A stretch of DNA of 51,574 nucleotides, taken from Dehalococcoidia bacterium (GTDB lineage Bacteria; Chloroflexota; Dehalococcoidia; DSTF01; JACRBR01). The notes under the pieces were generated by a model that was not told the origin of the DNA, ran no database searches, and saw only the letters and a list, made by a program, of their open reading frames with translations. Positions within the stretch are counted from its first letter, which is position 1; every line of letters starts with the position of its first letter. Location of the stretch: NCBI GenBank assembly GCA_015478665.1, contig JADMII010000017.1:1-51574 (forward strand). The letters are read 5' to 3'. The translations under genes and the position numbers were made by a program. This document shows positions 1 through 8,976 of this stretch, piece by piece.

Positions 1-50
1 GGCTTCGCACGCCCCATCCGGCCTCCGAACGCCGTTTCTTCAACACCCTG
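1..50. mobile_element. terminal end of an insertion sequence (left window edge)
   Basis: The first 50 bases end in TTTCTTCAACACCCTG and are followed at once by CTAG (51-54). Read outward, this is CAGGGTGTTGAAGAAA, which matches the right edge of the window (CAGGGTGTTGAAAAAA from 51524) at all but one of the first 16 positions. Both are joined to CTAG on the chromosomal side. Two inverted ends next to a palindromic 4-bp site are what an IS that targets CTAG leaves behind. The look recalls the IS1182 group, but no transposase is present to confirm this. The insertion truncates the methyltransferase at 40-1006. Confidence 0.65.
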
Positions 51-1006
51 CTAGTGTGGTTCCTGAACCCGCGAAACAATCCAGAACCAGAGAACCCGGT
101 TTACTAGAGATCTCGATGGCTCGTTCGAGGAGCGACTGTGGCTTTTGGGTCGGGCAGTTGACTCTCTCGTGCGAGCGAGAAGCGAGAGTAAACTCCCAAA
201 CGTCATCGATCGTCTTTCCATCCGGGTCGATGTAATTGCGCTTGCCAAACTTGTTCTGCACGCGATAGATCTGGCCGTCTTCGGTCCCTTTGCCACTTCT
301 TAAGCGTCGCCTCGGGCCAGGGCTCCTTGACCTTGTTGAACTTCCACCGTCCACTCTTGGAATAGTGGAAGATAGTCGCATGGTTCTTGATCAGCGAGTA
401 CTTTGGAGCCCCGCTCGATGTCTCGTAGTGCCACACGATCTCATCGACGAGGTTGTCATATCCAAAGACCTCATCGAGCACGAGCCTGACGTGAGAACTC
501 GCTTGATATCCGACGTGAACGAAGATCGACCCTTCCTGCGCAAGGATCTGCTTCAGCAGCACGAGCCGATCAAGCATCATCTGGAGGTAAGACCCCATTC
601 CGTCTTTCCACGTGTCCCGATAGGCGAGTTCTTCGATGATTGTCTGCTGCTTGTTGATCTCTGCGTCGCCGATTTCTATCTCAAAGGAAAAATCTGCACC
701 GATCGCAAACGGTGGGTCGATGTAGATCAGGTCGACCTTGCCGGCGAGCGGTTCGAGGCCGATGGACAGGTCGCCCTCGATGAGGGACGCGAGGACGTAC
801 TTGTTGTCGCCCCAGATCAGCTTGTTGCGCCAGCCGTCGCCTTCGCCCGCGCCGTCAGCCGCGCCCGCCGCGAACAGCGGCGCCGCCTGCCGAGTCGCGC
901 GTGACTCGTTGATGATCTCGACGCGCTGGAAGGGCAGCGCCACGCGCTCGACCTCGCGCCGCTTCCCTTCCCAGACCAGCTCGACGCCGTTGTCCGCCAC
1001 GGTCAT
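40..1006 (-). pseudogene. broken beta-class DNA methyltransferase (N6-adenine/N4-cytosine type)
   Basis: The N-terminal part is read from ATG at 1006 (GGGGGA just upstream). It carries the catalytic DLIYIDPPF motif (motif IV, DPPF) near residue 100. The reading frame then continues into a stop at 203. The C-terminal part continues in the neighbouring frame from about position 300 to 40 and holds VLDCFAGSGTT, the SAM-binding motif I. Motif IV before motif I is the beta-class order, as in type III or stand-alone N6/N4 methylases. The frame changes near TTAAGAAGTGG (about 293-303), so one base is lost or gained. The gene is then cut three codons after GTT: its last codons and stop (TGTTGA) come from the IS end. 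A sequencing error could explain the frameshift but not the IS truncation. No restriction partner is visible. Confidence 0.8.
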
Positions 1007-1540
1007 TCCCCCATGGGTGCAATATCGCGCCCATCTTAGCGGGCGGGCCGCTTCCGTCGATACCGGATGGCCGGCCGGCGGCCATCTCCCTTCCACGTCT
1101 CGCCCCACGCAGCGTCGCGGCGATCACGATGGCCAGCAAGTAGACGAGGCAGCGGAACATGGACCCGCCTCCGCCGTCGCGGCGGCGGCGCGCGGTGCGT
1201 CGTTGGGAGGGAGGTCGACGCCCGCCGCGCCATACGCCGGCACGGGCGTCCGGGTCGGCGTGGGCGGCGCGGGCGCCATGCCGAAGGTAAGCCCGGACGG
1301 CGTGACGCCCACGCGCACGTGCGCGACGGCGAGGGCGCCAGCGGCCCGGCGCCGCCGCGGGCATCGCGAATTGGTATTGAACTGACTCGATCGGCCCGGC
1401 CGTCCTCGTGCTCCGGTTCCGCCTCCCCTCTCCCATTCCGTCGAGAGGGGTCGGGATGGGTGTCACCGCCTCGACCGTCGTCGGACACAACCCGCCGCGG
1501 CTCTTGGGACAGGGGCGGGCGCTGCGGACGAACGCCCGCG
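1007..1540. other. intergenic region with one REP-like hairpin, no convincing gene
   Basis: This stretch separates the start of the methyltransferase from the end of the rimI-like gene. Frames through it code for Arg/Pro/Ala-rich strings typical of non-coding GC-rich DNA. The recognisable elements are a TAAGAT box about 30 bases upstream of the methyltransferase start on the minus strand, and the hairpin repeat at 1425-1470. Confidence 0.5.
1425..1470. repeat. REP-like hairpin repeat, copy 1
   Basis: CCCCTCTC (1425-1432) and GAGAGGGG (1443-1450) form a perfect 8-bp stem with a 10-nt loop. The stem is followed by TCGGGATGGGTGTCACCG. Copies 2-4 (42947, 43086, 45860) have the same build: a C-rich/G-rich stem followed by GCCGGGGTGAGG-like sequence. 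Confidence 0.6.
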
Positions 1541-2158
1541 TCAGTCCCAGAGGTCGGGACACGCCTCCTGGTGCGCGCGTCGCAGCCGCTCGAAGAGCTC
1601 CCGGTACGACGGCGAGCTGACATCGGGCGTCGTCATGATGACGGCGTCTTCGTTGTTGTCCGTGTAGTAGCGCACCCTCAGGCCGGCGCGCTGGAAGCCG
1701 TACTTCTCGTACAACCGCTGCGCTACGTCGTTCGACCTCCGCACCTCCAGCGTTACGAGCTCTTGCCCGTCTTCCTGCGCCTGCTCGATGACCGCGATCA
1801 GCAGCCGCTGGCCGATCCCCGAGCGGCGCCGGTCCTCGCGCACCGCGACCGTGACGATGTGCGCCTCGCCCGGCATCATCCAGACGCCGATGAAGCCGAG
1901 CAGCAGCTCGTGCGCCGGCGATGGCGGGTTGCCGACGATCCGTCGCAGCGTGCTCCAGACGGTGGCCGGCTGAGCCTCGTCCTGCTCCGGTCCGTCCGGC
2001 TCGCTGATCACGGTGTAGCGCGCGAGCTTGTTCTGCAGCTCGCGTCGGTACGCCGTCTGCGGCCAGATCGATGGAAACGACTCGCGTTCGATCTCGACGA
2101 CCTGAGCGATGTCGTCGGCGGTCATCGGTCGGATCGACGTGTGGAGGGCGGTACGCAT
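1541..2158 (-). CDS. GNAT-family N-acetyltransferase, RimI-like
   Basis: The protein has 205 aa and the shape of a GNAT acyltransferase. The acetyl-CoA loop VREDRRRSGIG lies at about residues 107-116, and LEVRRSNDVAQRLYEKYGF at about 137-155 is the conserved C-terminal part of RimI-type enzymes. RimI acetylates the N-terminal alanine of ribosomal protein S18. Many homologues act on other protein N-termini, so the substrate is uncertain. The protein is longer than typical RimI (about 150 aa), with an insert at residues 55-85 and a C-terminal tail. I chose ATG 2158 over the longer frame start at 2212 because it has GGCAGGA upstream and the homology begins just after it. It is not next to tsaB/tsaD, its common neighbours. 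Confidence 0.8.
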   Translation of the reverse strand: MRTALHTSIRPMTADDIAQVVEIERESFPSIWPQTAYRRELQNKLARYTVISEPDGPEQDEAQPATVWSTLRRIVGNPPSPAHELLLGFIGVWMMPGEAHIVTVAVREDRRRSGIGQRLLIAVIEQAQEDGQELVTLEVRRSNDVAQRLYEKYGFQRAGLRVRYYTDNNEDAVIMTTPDVSSPSYRELFERLRRAHQEACPDLWD

Positions 2159-2186
2159 GATCCTGCCAACCGGTCTGGATACGAGC

Positions 2187-2195
2187 ATAGTAGCA
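2187..2195 (-). promoter_or_regulatory. extended -10 element upstream of the rimI-like gene
   Basis: On the minus strand this reads TGC-TACTAT, a TGn extended -10 box about 28 bases before the start codon at 2158. I see no clear -35 box, which extended -10 promoters can lack. Confidence 0.4.
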
Positions 2196-2307
2196 TGCGC
2201 CTGCGGTCGCATCGTCGTTCGTCGATCGCCGATGGTGCGGGAGCGCGGCCTTGCGGTTTCCAGCGTCCGGCCTCAGCCGCCGACAAGCGCCGCCGCCGAT
2301 ACGGCGA

Positions 2308-4572
2308 CTACTGCGGCAGCGACGGCGCGTCCAGGCGCTGGTAGATCTGGCGGTAGCGTGCGTAGTTCTCCATCACGCGCTTCACGTACGTCTGCGTCTG
2401 GTCGAACTCCAGGTCTTCGACGAAGAGGTCTTCGTCGCCGCCCGACATGGTGATCGCGTCCGATGCCACGCCGGGGCCGCCGTTGTAGGCCGCCAGCGCG
2501 CGGTACGGGTCTGACTTGAAGTCGGCGAGCTGCGACGCCAGGTAGTCGGCGCCGAAGAGCAGGTTGACGTTCGGGCGGAAGAGGTCCGTGGCCGTGAAGC
2601 TCGCCCGGCCGAGGCTCTTCGCGATCGATGCGCCCGTCGAAGGCACGACCTGCGTCAGGCCGAGCGCCCCGGCGGATGAGCCGGCGTCCGGGTTGTAGTA
2701 GCTCTCCTGGCGGACGAGCGCGAGGAGCAGCATCGGCGACACCTTCTCCTGCGCCGTCGCCTGGCTGACGAGGTCCTTGTAGACGACGGGGTAGGCGAGC
2801 CGCAGCAGGTCCGTCGGCGGCGCCGGCGTCTTCTTCAGGCCGGCGGCGATGAGGCGCGTGGCGGCGCGCGCGGCGAGGCTCGTGCGCCCGTCGTCGGAGA
2901 GCTGCTTGGTGACCTGATACAGCGCGACGGCGTCGCCGTCGTCGGCGACGATGATCTCCTCGAAGAGGCGGTCGGACTGCGCGCCGAGTCCGACGTCGGC
3001 GAGGGCTACGGCCTGGCCCCAGCGCAGGTCCTGCCCGAAGCGCGGTGTCGCCGGCAACTCGCCGGTCTGCTCCTGCACCCACGCGGCGATCTTCTTCCAG
3101 TCCGGGGCGCTGTCGTCGAGTTTCGGCGCGCTGTCGTTGGTGTCGTTTTGTTTCAGCAGCACCTGCGCGCGCAGGCCGTAGTAGTTGTCCGGCGCATCGG
3201 CCGCGAGCGTTGTCAGTACGCTGTTGTTGGCGCTGCCGTTCTGCTCGATGAGCGTGCGCCCCTGCCAGTAGCGCGCGCGCAGGTTGTCGTCGCCGCTCGT
3301 GCGCGCCGCGAGCGCCGCCCAGCCGCCGATCGCCGTCGCTTTGTCGCCCGAGCGGTAGGCGGCGAGCGACTTGCGGAACGCGGCATCGGCGGCGCGGCTC
3401 GACGACGGGTACTGCGACGCGAGCTGGCTGTAGTCCGCGGCGGCGCCGGCGTAATCGCCCTTGCCGTCGAGCAGCCGGCCGCGCCACCAGAGCGCGTCGG
3501 CCGCCAGCGGCGACGCCGCGTCCGTCTGCGGGACGAGCGCGTAGTCGGCGATCGCCGCCTCTGTGTCGCCAGCGCGCTCCTCGATCGCCGCGAGGTAGTA
3601 GCGCGCCTCCGCCGGATGCGCGCCCGCCGCGATCGCCCGCTGGAGCGCGGGCGTGGCATCGGCGTCGCGCCGGGCGCGATAGTCCACGAGGCCGCGTACG
3701 TAGTCGTCGACCGGGACGGCGGCTGCGTCGAGCGCGGTGAGCAGATCCGGCGCGCTGCCGCTGCCCGGATATTCGGTGATCGCTCGCAGGTAGTCAGCGG
3801 TCCAGCTGGCGTCGCCCAGCCGCTTCTTGATGCCACCGATGCGTGCGAGCGCCGAGCCGACGTCGCCGCCGGGCGTGATGGCGACGCGGTTGTACCAGTT
3901 CAGCGCGTTGGCATCGACGCCGCCCTGCTCGAAGGCGGCGGCGATGCTGAAGGTGAAGGAGGCCTTGAACGAGGCGCCGATGTTGCTGGCGATGACGGCT
4001 TCGGCGGCGGCCTCCGCGTCGACCGTGCGGCCGAGCCGCGCCAGCATCTTCGCGCGCTCGATGCCGGCGAAGTCCGCAGCTGCGCCGCCGGCGGCGATGT
4101 ACGTGTCGTAGGCGGCGAGGGCCGACGCGGGGTCGCCGAGATCATCGAACGTGGAGGCGAGCATGTACTGCGCCGCGCTGCCTGCGCCCGCGGCACCGGC
4201 GATCGCGAGCCACGACTGCAGCGCGTCCCGCGCCTCCGCGAACCGGCCCGTGCGACTCAGGAGCTGCGCCTGGGCGAACAGCGCATCCTGCCGCGGCTGC
4301 CCCGCGTCGGCCGTCGCGACGGCGGCGTAGACGTCGATCGCCTTCTCGTACTCACCCGCGTACCGCAGCGACGCGGCGAGCTTCGGGTCGGCCGGCGCCC
4401 GCGTCGGCGTCGCGGCCGGCCGGGGCGTGCCGGCGGCGGCCGCCTGAGTGGCGCTCGTCGTCGGCTTCGGCGCTCGCGTCGAATTCGCGCCTGCGCAGGC
4501 GACGCCGACCACGGCGACCGCCGCGGCGAATCCGAGAATCAGTGCATGGCGCGGCGGGCCGCTTGGTCGCAT
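2308..4572 (-). CDS. lipoprotein lytic transglycosylase with TPR-like helical repeats (Slt70-like)
   Basis: The 754-aa protein starts with a lipoprotein signal (ALILGFAAAVAVVGVAC), so it is probably anchored to the outer face of the membrane by that Cys. A Thr/Ala/Pro-rich linker follows. Residues of about 60-600 form a long alpha-helical superhelix of TPR-like repeats. The C-terminal SLT domain contains LALVRQESYYN (catalytic Glu), GALGLTQVVPST and AAYNGGPG. Such enzymes cut the MurNAc-GlcNAc bond of peptidoglycan to give 1,6-anhydro ends. ATG 4572 is preferred to 4647 because the signal peptide begins there. It is divergent from the gene at 4656, and the short gap holds that gene's promoter. 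The presence of this enzyme implies a peptidoglycan wall. Confidence 0.9.
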   Translation of the reverse strand: MRPSGPPRHALILGFAAAVAVVGVACAGANSTRAPKPTTSATQAAAAGTPRPAATPTRAPADPKLAASLRYAGEYEKAIDVYAAVATADAGQPRQDALFAQAQLLSRTGRFAEARDALQSWLAIAGAAGAGSAAQYMLASTFDDLGDPASALAAYDTYIAAGGAAADFAGIERAKMLARLGRTVDAEAAAEAVIASNIGASFKASFTFSIAAAFEQGGVDANALNWYNRVAITPGGDVGSALARIGGIKKRLGDASWTADYLRAITEYPGSGSAPDLLTALDAAAVPVDDYVRGLVDYRARRDADATPALQRAIAAGAHPAEARYYLAAIEERAGDTEAAIADYALVPQTDAASPLAADALWWRGRLLDGKGDYAGAAADYSQLASQYPSSSRAADAAFRKSLAAYRSGDKATAIGGWAALAARTSGDDNLRARYWQGRTLIEQNGSANNSVLTTLAADAPDNYYGLRAQVLLKQNDTNDSAPKLDDSAPDWKKIAAWVQEQTGELPATPRFGQDLRWGQAVALADVGLGAQSDRLFEEIIVADDGDAVALYQVTKQLSDDGRTSLAARAATRLIAAGLKKTPAPPTDLLRLAYPVVYKDLVSQATAQEKVSPMLLLALVRQESYYNPDAGSSAGALGLTQVVPSTGASIAKSLGRASFTATDLFRPNVNLLFGADYLASQLADFKSDPYRALAAYNGGPGVASDAITMSGGDEDLFVEDLEFDQTQTYVKRVMENYARYRQIYQRLDAPSLPQ

Positions 4573-4593
4573 ACTCCGCGTGGCATCCTCGTT

Positions 4594-4622
4594 TTGACAG
4601 GGATCAGGGCGAATGGTACCGT
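4594..4622 (+). promoter_or_regulatory. sigma-70-type promoter for the gene at 4656
   Basis: TTGACA (4594-4599), a 17-bp spacer and TACCGT (4617-4622) form a near-consensus promoter. The expected start of transcription is near 4629, giving a leader of about 27 nt. Confidence 0.6.
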
Positions 4623-4655
4623 TGCGGCACAACCCGTCGCAATTCAACAGTTCCC

Positions 4656-5138
4656 ATGAACCTGATGAGAATGACCGTCATCGACCGCGCAGGCGGCGTA
4701 AGTTTCGTCGCCCACGGCGAAGCGCTGCCGGCGCTGCTGAAGGCGTGCGCCAGCGACCCGGAAGGGCTCGATGAGCTGCTCGAACGCAGCGAGCCCTACT
4801 ACCACGGGCTGCGGGAGCGCATCGCCAACGGCCTGGTAATGTTCGACGAGCGCAACACCGCCGCCAACCCCGAGGCGATTCACGGCGCGCTCGAGCACGC
4901 CCGGCCCGAGGAGACGCCGCTCTTCCGCGTCGTCGACGACGTCACGCGCGAGGCGAGCCTGCGGCCGGTCAAGGCCGGCGCCGTCGTCATCAACCTCATC
5001 GACCGCCGCATCATCCAGCTGCAGAACGGCTACCGCGAGATCGGCCGCAGCGGCCGCGGCCAGATCTTCGACGGCGAGCGCCTGACCGGGCGCACGTTCA
5101 CGTACCGTCTGCCGAAGGCGTGGGCGCTGGTACCGTAG
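4656..5138 (+). CDS. hypothetical protein, 160 aa
   Basis: I do not recognise this family. The coding frame is clean and codon use matches the neighbours. The protein is soluble, with no signal peptide or membrane segment. The first 90 residues are helical and acidic (LLERSEPYYHGLRERI, GVAL-type turns); the second half looks like a beta-rich fold (AGAVVINLIDRRIIQLQNGYREIGRSGRGQ). Three in-frame ATGs (4656, 4665, 4671) are possible starts and none has a strong ribosome binding site. A good promoter lies at 4594-4622. It converges on pheT, with about 75 bp between the two genes made of degenerate cgacggct repeats. Confidence 0.7.
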   Translation: MNLMRMTVIDRAGGVSFVAHGEALPALLKACASDPEGLDELLERSEPYYHGLRERIANGLVMFDERNTAANPEAIHGALEHARPEETPLFRVVDDVTREASLRPVKAGAVVINLIDRRIIQLQNGYREIGRSGRGQIFDGERLTGRTFTYRLPKAWALVP

Positions 5139-5213
5139 GCTCGACGGCTCGACGGCTGGAGACCTGGCTGGACGGCTGGATCGCGGGAGGGCCAATTCGC
5201 AGCGCTGCGCTGA
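5139..5213. repeat. short degenerate GACGGCT(GG) repeats between convergent genes
   Basis: The words cgacggct, cgacggctgg and ggacggctgg recur from 5141 to 5180. They are followed by the 12-bp palindrome CGCAGCGCTGCG (5198-5209). The palindrome could act as a weak terminator between the two convergent genes. Confidence 0.4.
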
Positions 5214-7655
5214 TCACCCGCGCAGCTCGGCGCCGAATTCGCGGCGCAGGCGGTCGACGAGCTTGCGCTGCGCCCGCGCCACCTCGTCGTCCGTCAGCGT
5301 GTGGTCCTCCGCCTGCCAAACGACGGAGAACGCCAGCGACTTCTTGCCGCGCGGCACCTGGTCGCCGGTGTAGACATCGAATACCTGCGCCTCGCGCACC
5401 AGCGCCGCCGCGTCGATCGCGCGCAGCAGGTCGCCGGCCGGCGTCGACGCATCGACGATCAGCGCGAGGTCCTGCTCGACCGCCGGGAAGCGCGAGACGT
5501 CGCGCAGGAGACGCCGGCCGAAGGCATGCGGCAGCACGGCGTCGAGCGCCAAATCGAAGAGATACACGTCCTGCTCGATGCCGAAGGAGGCGGCGACATC
5601 GGGGTGCACCTGACCGATGACGCCGACCGGCGCGTCGTCGACCGCGACGAGAGCCGTCCGTCCCGGCGCCAGGCCGTGCTCGGACGCCGAGAAACAGGTC
5701 GCCTGCACGCCGATGCCGTGGAGCAGGTCTTCCAGGTACGCCTTGGCGTCGAAGAAGTCGACGGGCTGGTCTGACGGGCGGCCCCAGCGGTCGGGCCGCC
5801 GCCCGCTGATGACGGCGCAGACCTGCTCGCGCTCGACGGGCAGCAGCGCCTCGCCGGCGGGCCGGCCTTCGCGCGCCGGCGCCTCGTCCGGCCGCAGGTA
5901 GACGCGCGCCGCCTCGAACAGCCCGACGCTGCCCTCCTGGTAGCGCAGGTTGGAGGCCAACGTCTGCAGCAGGCTCGCGCGCAACGTCGGACGCAGGTAC
6001 TCGTGCTCGATGCTGATCGGGTTGACGACGCGGTACGGCGGCTCGATCGCCAGATCCTCCTTCGGCAGCACCCGGCCGAGCGCCTCCAGGGTCGTGAGCG
6101 AGTACGTGATCACTTCCTGCATGCCAGCCTGCGCCAGCACGTCGCGCGCCCGCTCGCGCAGCTCTCGCAGCGGCTGCACGATCGGCGCCGGCACGCTGCC
6201 GGCGAGCGGCGTCGCGGGGATGGCGTCGTAGCCGAGGATGCGCGCGATCTCCTCGCACACGTCGTCGGGGATGTGGACGTCGGTCCGCCAGTAGGGGACG
6301 CGGACGGCGTAGCGGTCCGGCGGCACCCAGCGCGCGCCGAAGCCCAGGCCACCGAGCAGCTCACGCACCTTCGCCGGCGGCGGGTCGATGCCGAGCACCT
6401 GGGCGACTCTCGAGCGCGTCAGTTCGATGCGCGTCTCCTTCGTCTTGCCGGGATAGACGTCGAGCGTGCCGGCGAGCGCAGTGCCGCCGCAGACTTCGAC
6501 GAGCAGCTTGGTCGCCCGCTGTGACGCGACGGCGGCCAGCTCCGCCGGCAGCCCCTTCTCGAACCGCGCCGAGGCTTCGCTACGCGCCCTCAGTTGCGTG
6601 CTGGTGCGGCGGATGCTGGCGCCGGAGAAGTTCGCCGCCTCCAGCAGGACGTTCACCGTGCGCTCCGTCACTTCACTCTCGATGCCGCCGATGACACCGG
6701 CGAGCGCGACGGCGCCGTCCTCGTCGGCGATGACGAGCATCTCCGGCGTCAGCGTGCGGTCCTCGCCGTCGAGCGTCGTGAACCGCTCGTCCGCTTCGCC
6801 GCGGCGGACGATGATGTGATGGCCGGCGATGCGGTCGTAGTCGAAGGCGTGCAGCGGCTGTCCGAGCTCGAGCATGACGTAGTTCGTAACGTCGACGACG
6901 TTGTTGATCGGCCGCTGACCAAGCGCAACGAGGCGCTCCTGCATCCATGCCGGCGACGGCGCGAGCTTCACGCCCTCGATGACCGTCGCCAGGTAGCGCC
7001 GGCACAGCGTCGGCGCGGCGATGTCGACCTTCGCGCGGCCCTTGATCGGCGCGCCGGCCGCAACGTACTCCAGCGACGGCTCGCGGACCTCGGCGCCGGT
7101 GAGCGCCGCCACCTCGCGCGCGACGCCGAGTACGGAGAGCCAGTCGGGGCGGTTCGGCGTCACGTAGAGGTCGAAGATGACATCGCCGATGACGTCTCCG
7201 AGCGGCGCGCCGACCGGGGCGTCGGCCGGCAGTACGAGGATGCCTTCATGCTCGTCCGAGAGGCCCAGCTCGCGCTCGCTGAGCACCATCCCGGCGGATT
7301 CGACGCCGCGGATCTTCGCCGCCTTCAGGACCGCCGGCTCGCCGCTGCGGCCGTCGCGGACGCGGGCGCCGACGGTGGCGAAGGCCACCTTCTGGCCGAC
7401 GGCGATGTTCGGCGCCCCGCAGACGACCGTGTGCCGGGCGGCGGCCGCGAGCTCGAGGGTGGCGAGGCGCAGGCGGTCGGCATTCGGGTGCGGCTCGACC
7501 GCTGCGACGCGGGCGACGCGGATCTCCGGCCCCCAGTCGCCGGTGCGTTCGACCGACTCGACGGCGAGGCCGGCGACGGTCAGGCGTTCGGCAAGCTCCT
7601 CCGGGGGCAGGCGCAGGTCGACGTACGCACGCAGCCAGTTGAGGGAGATTCGCAT
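5214..7655 (-). CDS. pheT: phenylalanine--tRNA ligase beta subunit
   Basis: The full-length 813-aa protein has the usual order of bacterial PheT: an N-terminal tRNA-binding OB domain (GDWGPEIRVARVAAVEPHPNADRL), B3/B4 editing domain, B5 (TRSRVAQVLGIDPPPAKVRELLGGLGFG), the synthetase core-like domain (SRFPAVEQDLALIVD), and the C-terminal ferredoxin-fold anticodon-binding domain (FSVVWQAEDHTLTDDEVARAQRKLVDRLRREFGAELRG). With PheS it forms the alpha2-beta2 enzyme that charges tRNA-Phe; the beta subunit edits mischarged Tyr. Its start lies 9 bp after the pheS stop, so the two are co-transcribed. Confidence 0.98.
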   Translation of the reverse strand: MRISLNWLRAYVDLRLPPEELAERLTVAGLAVESVERTGDWGPEIRVARVAAVEPHPNADRLRLATLELAAAARHTVVCGAPNIAVGQKVAFATVGARVRDGRSGEPAVLKAAKIRGVESAGMVLSERELGLSDEHEGILVLPADAPVGAPLGDVIGDVIFDLYVTPNRPDWLSVLGVAREVAALTGAEVREPSLEYVAAGAPIKGRAKVDIAAPTLCRRYLATVIEGVKLAPSPAWMQERLVALGQRPINNVVDVTNYVMLELGQPLHAFDYDRIAGHHIIVRRGEADERFTTLDGEDRTLTPEMLVIADEDGAVALAGVIGGIESEVTERTVNVLLEAANFSGASIRRTSTQLRARSEASARFEKGLPAELAAVASQRATKLLVEVCGGTALAGTLDVYPGKTKETRIELTRSRVAQVLGIDPPPAKVRELLGGLGFGARWVPPDRYAVRVPYWRTDVHIPDDVCEEIARILGYDAIPATPLAGSVPAPIVQPLRELRERARDVLAQAGMQEVITYSLTTLEALGRVLPKEDLAIEPPYRVVNPISIEHEYLRPTLRASLLQTLASNLRYQEGSVGLFEAARVYLRPDEAPAREGRPAGEALLPVEREQVCAVISGRRPDRWGRPSDQPVDFFDAKAYLEDLLHGIGVQATCFSASEHGLAPGRTALVAVDDAPVGVIGQVHPDVAASFGIEQDVYLFDLALDAVLPHAFGRRLLRDVSRFPAVEQDLALIVDASTPAGDLLRAIDAAALVREAQVFDVYTGDQVPRGKKSLAFSVVWQAEDHTLTDDEVARAQRKLVDRLRREFGAELRG

Positions 7656-7664
7656 GGGCTCGTT

Positions 7665-8714
<1,050 letters not shown>

Positions 8715-8743
8715 CCCGGGCTCTGCGAGGGCTGCCGTGCCCC

Positions 8744-8749
8744 AGTATA
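8744..8749 (-). promoter_or_regulatory. -10 box (TATACT) upstream of pheST
   Basis: TATACT on the minus strand lies 30 bases before the pheS start. No clear -35 box is visible at 16-18 bp. I searched the 260-bp gap for a T-box signature (AGGGTGGnACCGCG) and found none. Confidence 0.4.
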
Positions 8750-8976
8750 GGGCGTGCTGCCGTGAAGGCGGCAGGCCGAGGGCGAGCGCGCGCTCGACAG
8801 GCAAGCGGGGGCGGTGGTGGTGAGGGAGGCGTGACGGAGGCCCGATATCTGCGGAGTGAGCGCCGCGGGCACCGTGGCGGATCGTCGGGCAAGCGTCGGG
8901 TGGGCGTGCGCCAGGCGTCGGGCGGCCTCCGGCGCGGCTGCCCGATGCTGTACCCGAGACACGACGGAAGGTGTGT

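Noticed and set aside
1007-1162. Hydrophobic start MFRCLVYLLAIVIAATLRG on the minus strand
   Set aside because: The frame runs on in a non-native register through the methyltransferase gene. A short hydrophobic stretch alone is weak evidence for a small membrane protein.
1124-1318. Minus-strand frame with TPTRTPVPA, looking like a secreted-protein linker
   Set aside because: It is 64 aa with no signal peptide or ribosome site, and other frames in the same stretch are equally Arg/Pro/Ala-rich. The region behaves as non-coding GC-rich DNA.
8715-8976. Possible T-box leader before pheS
   Set aside because: I looked for the AGGGTGGnACCGCG core and the antiterminator stem on the minus strand and found neither.
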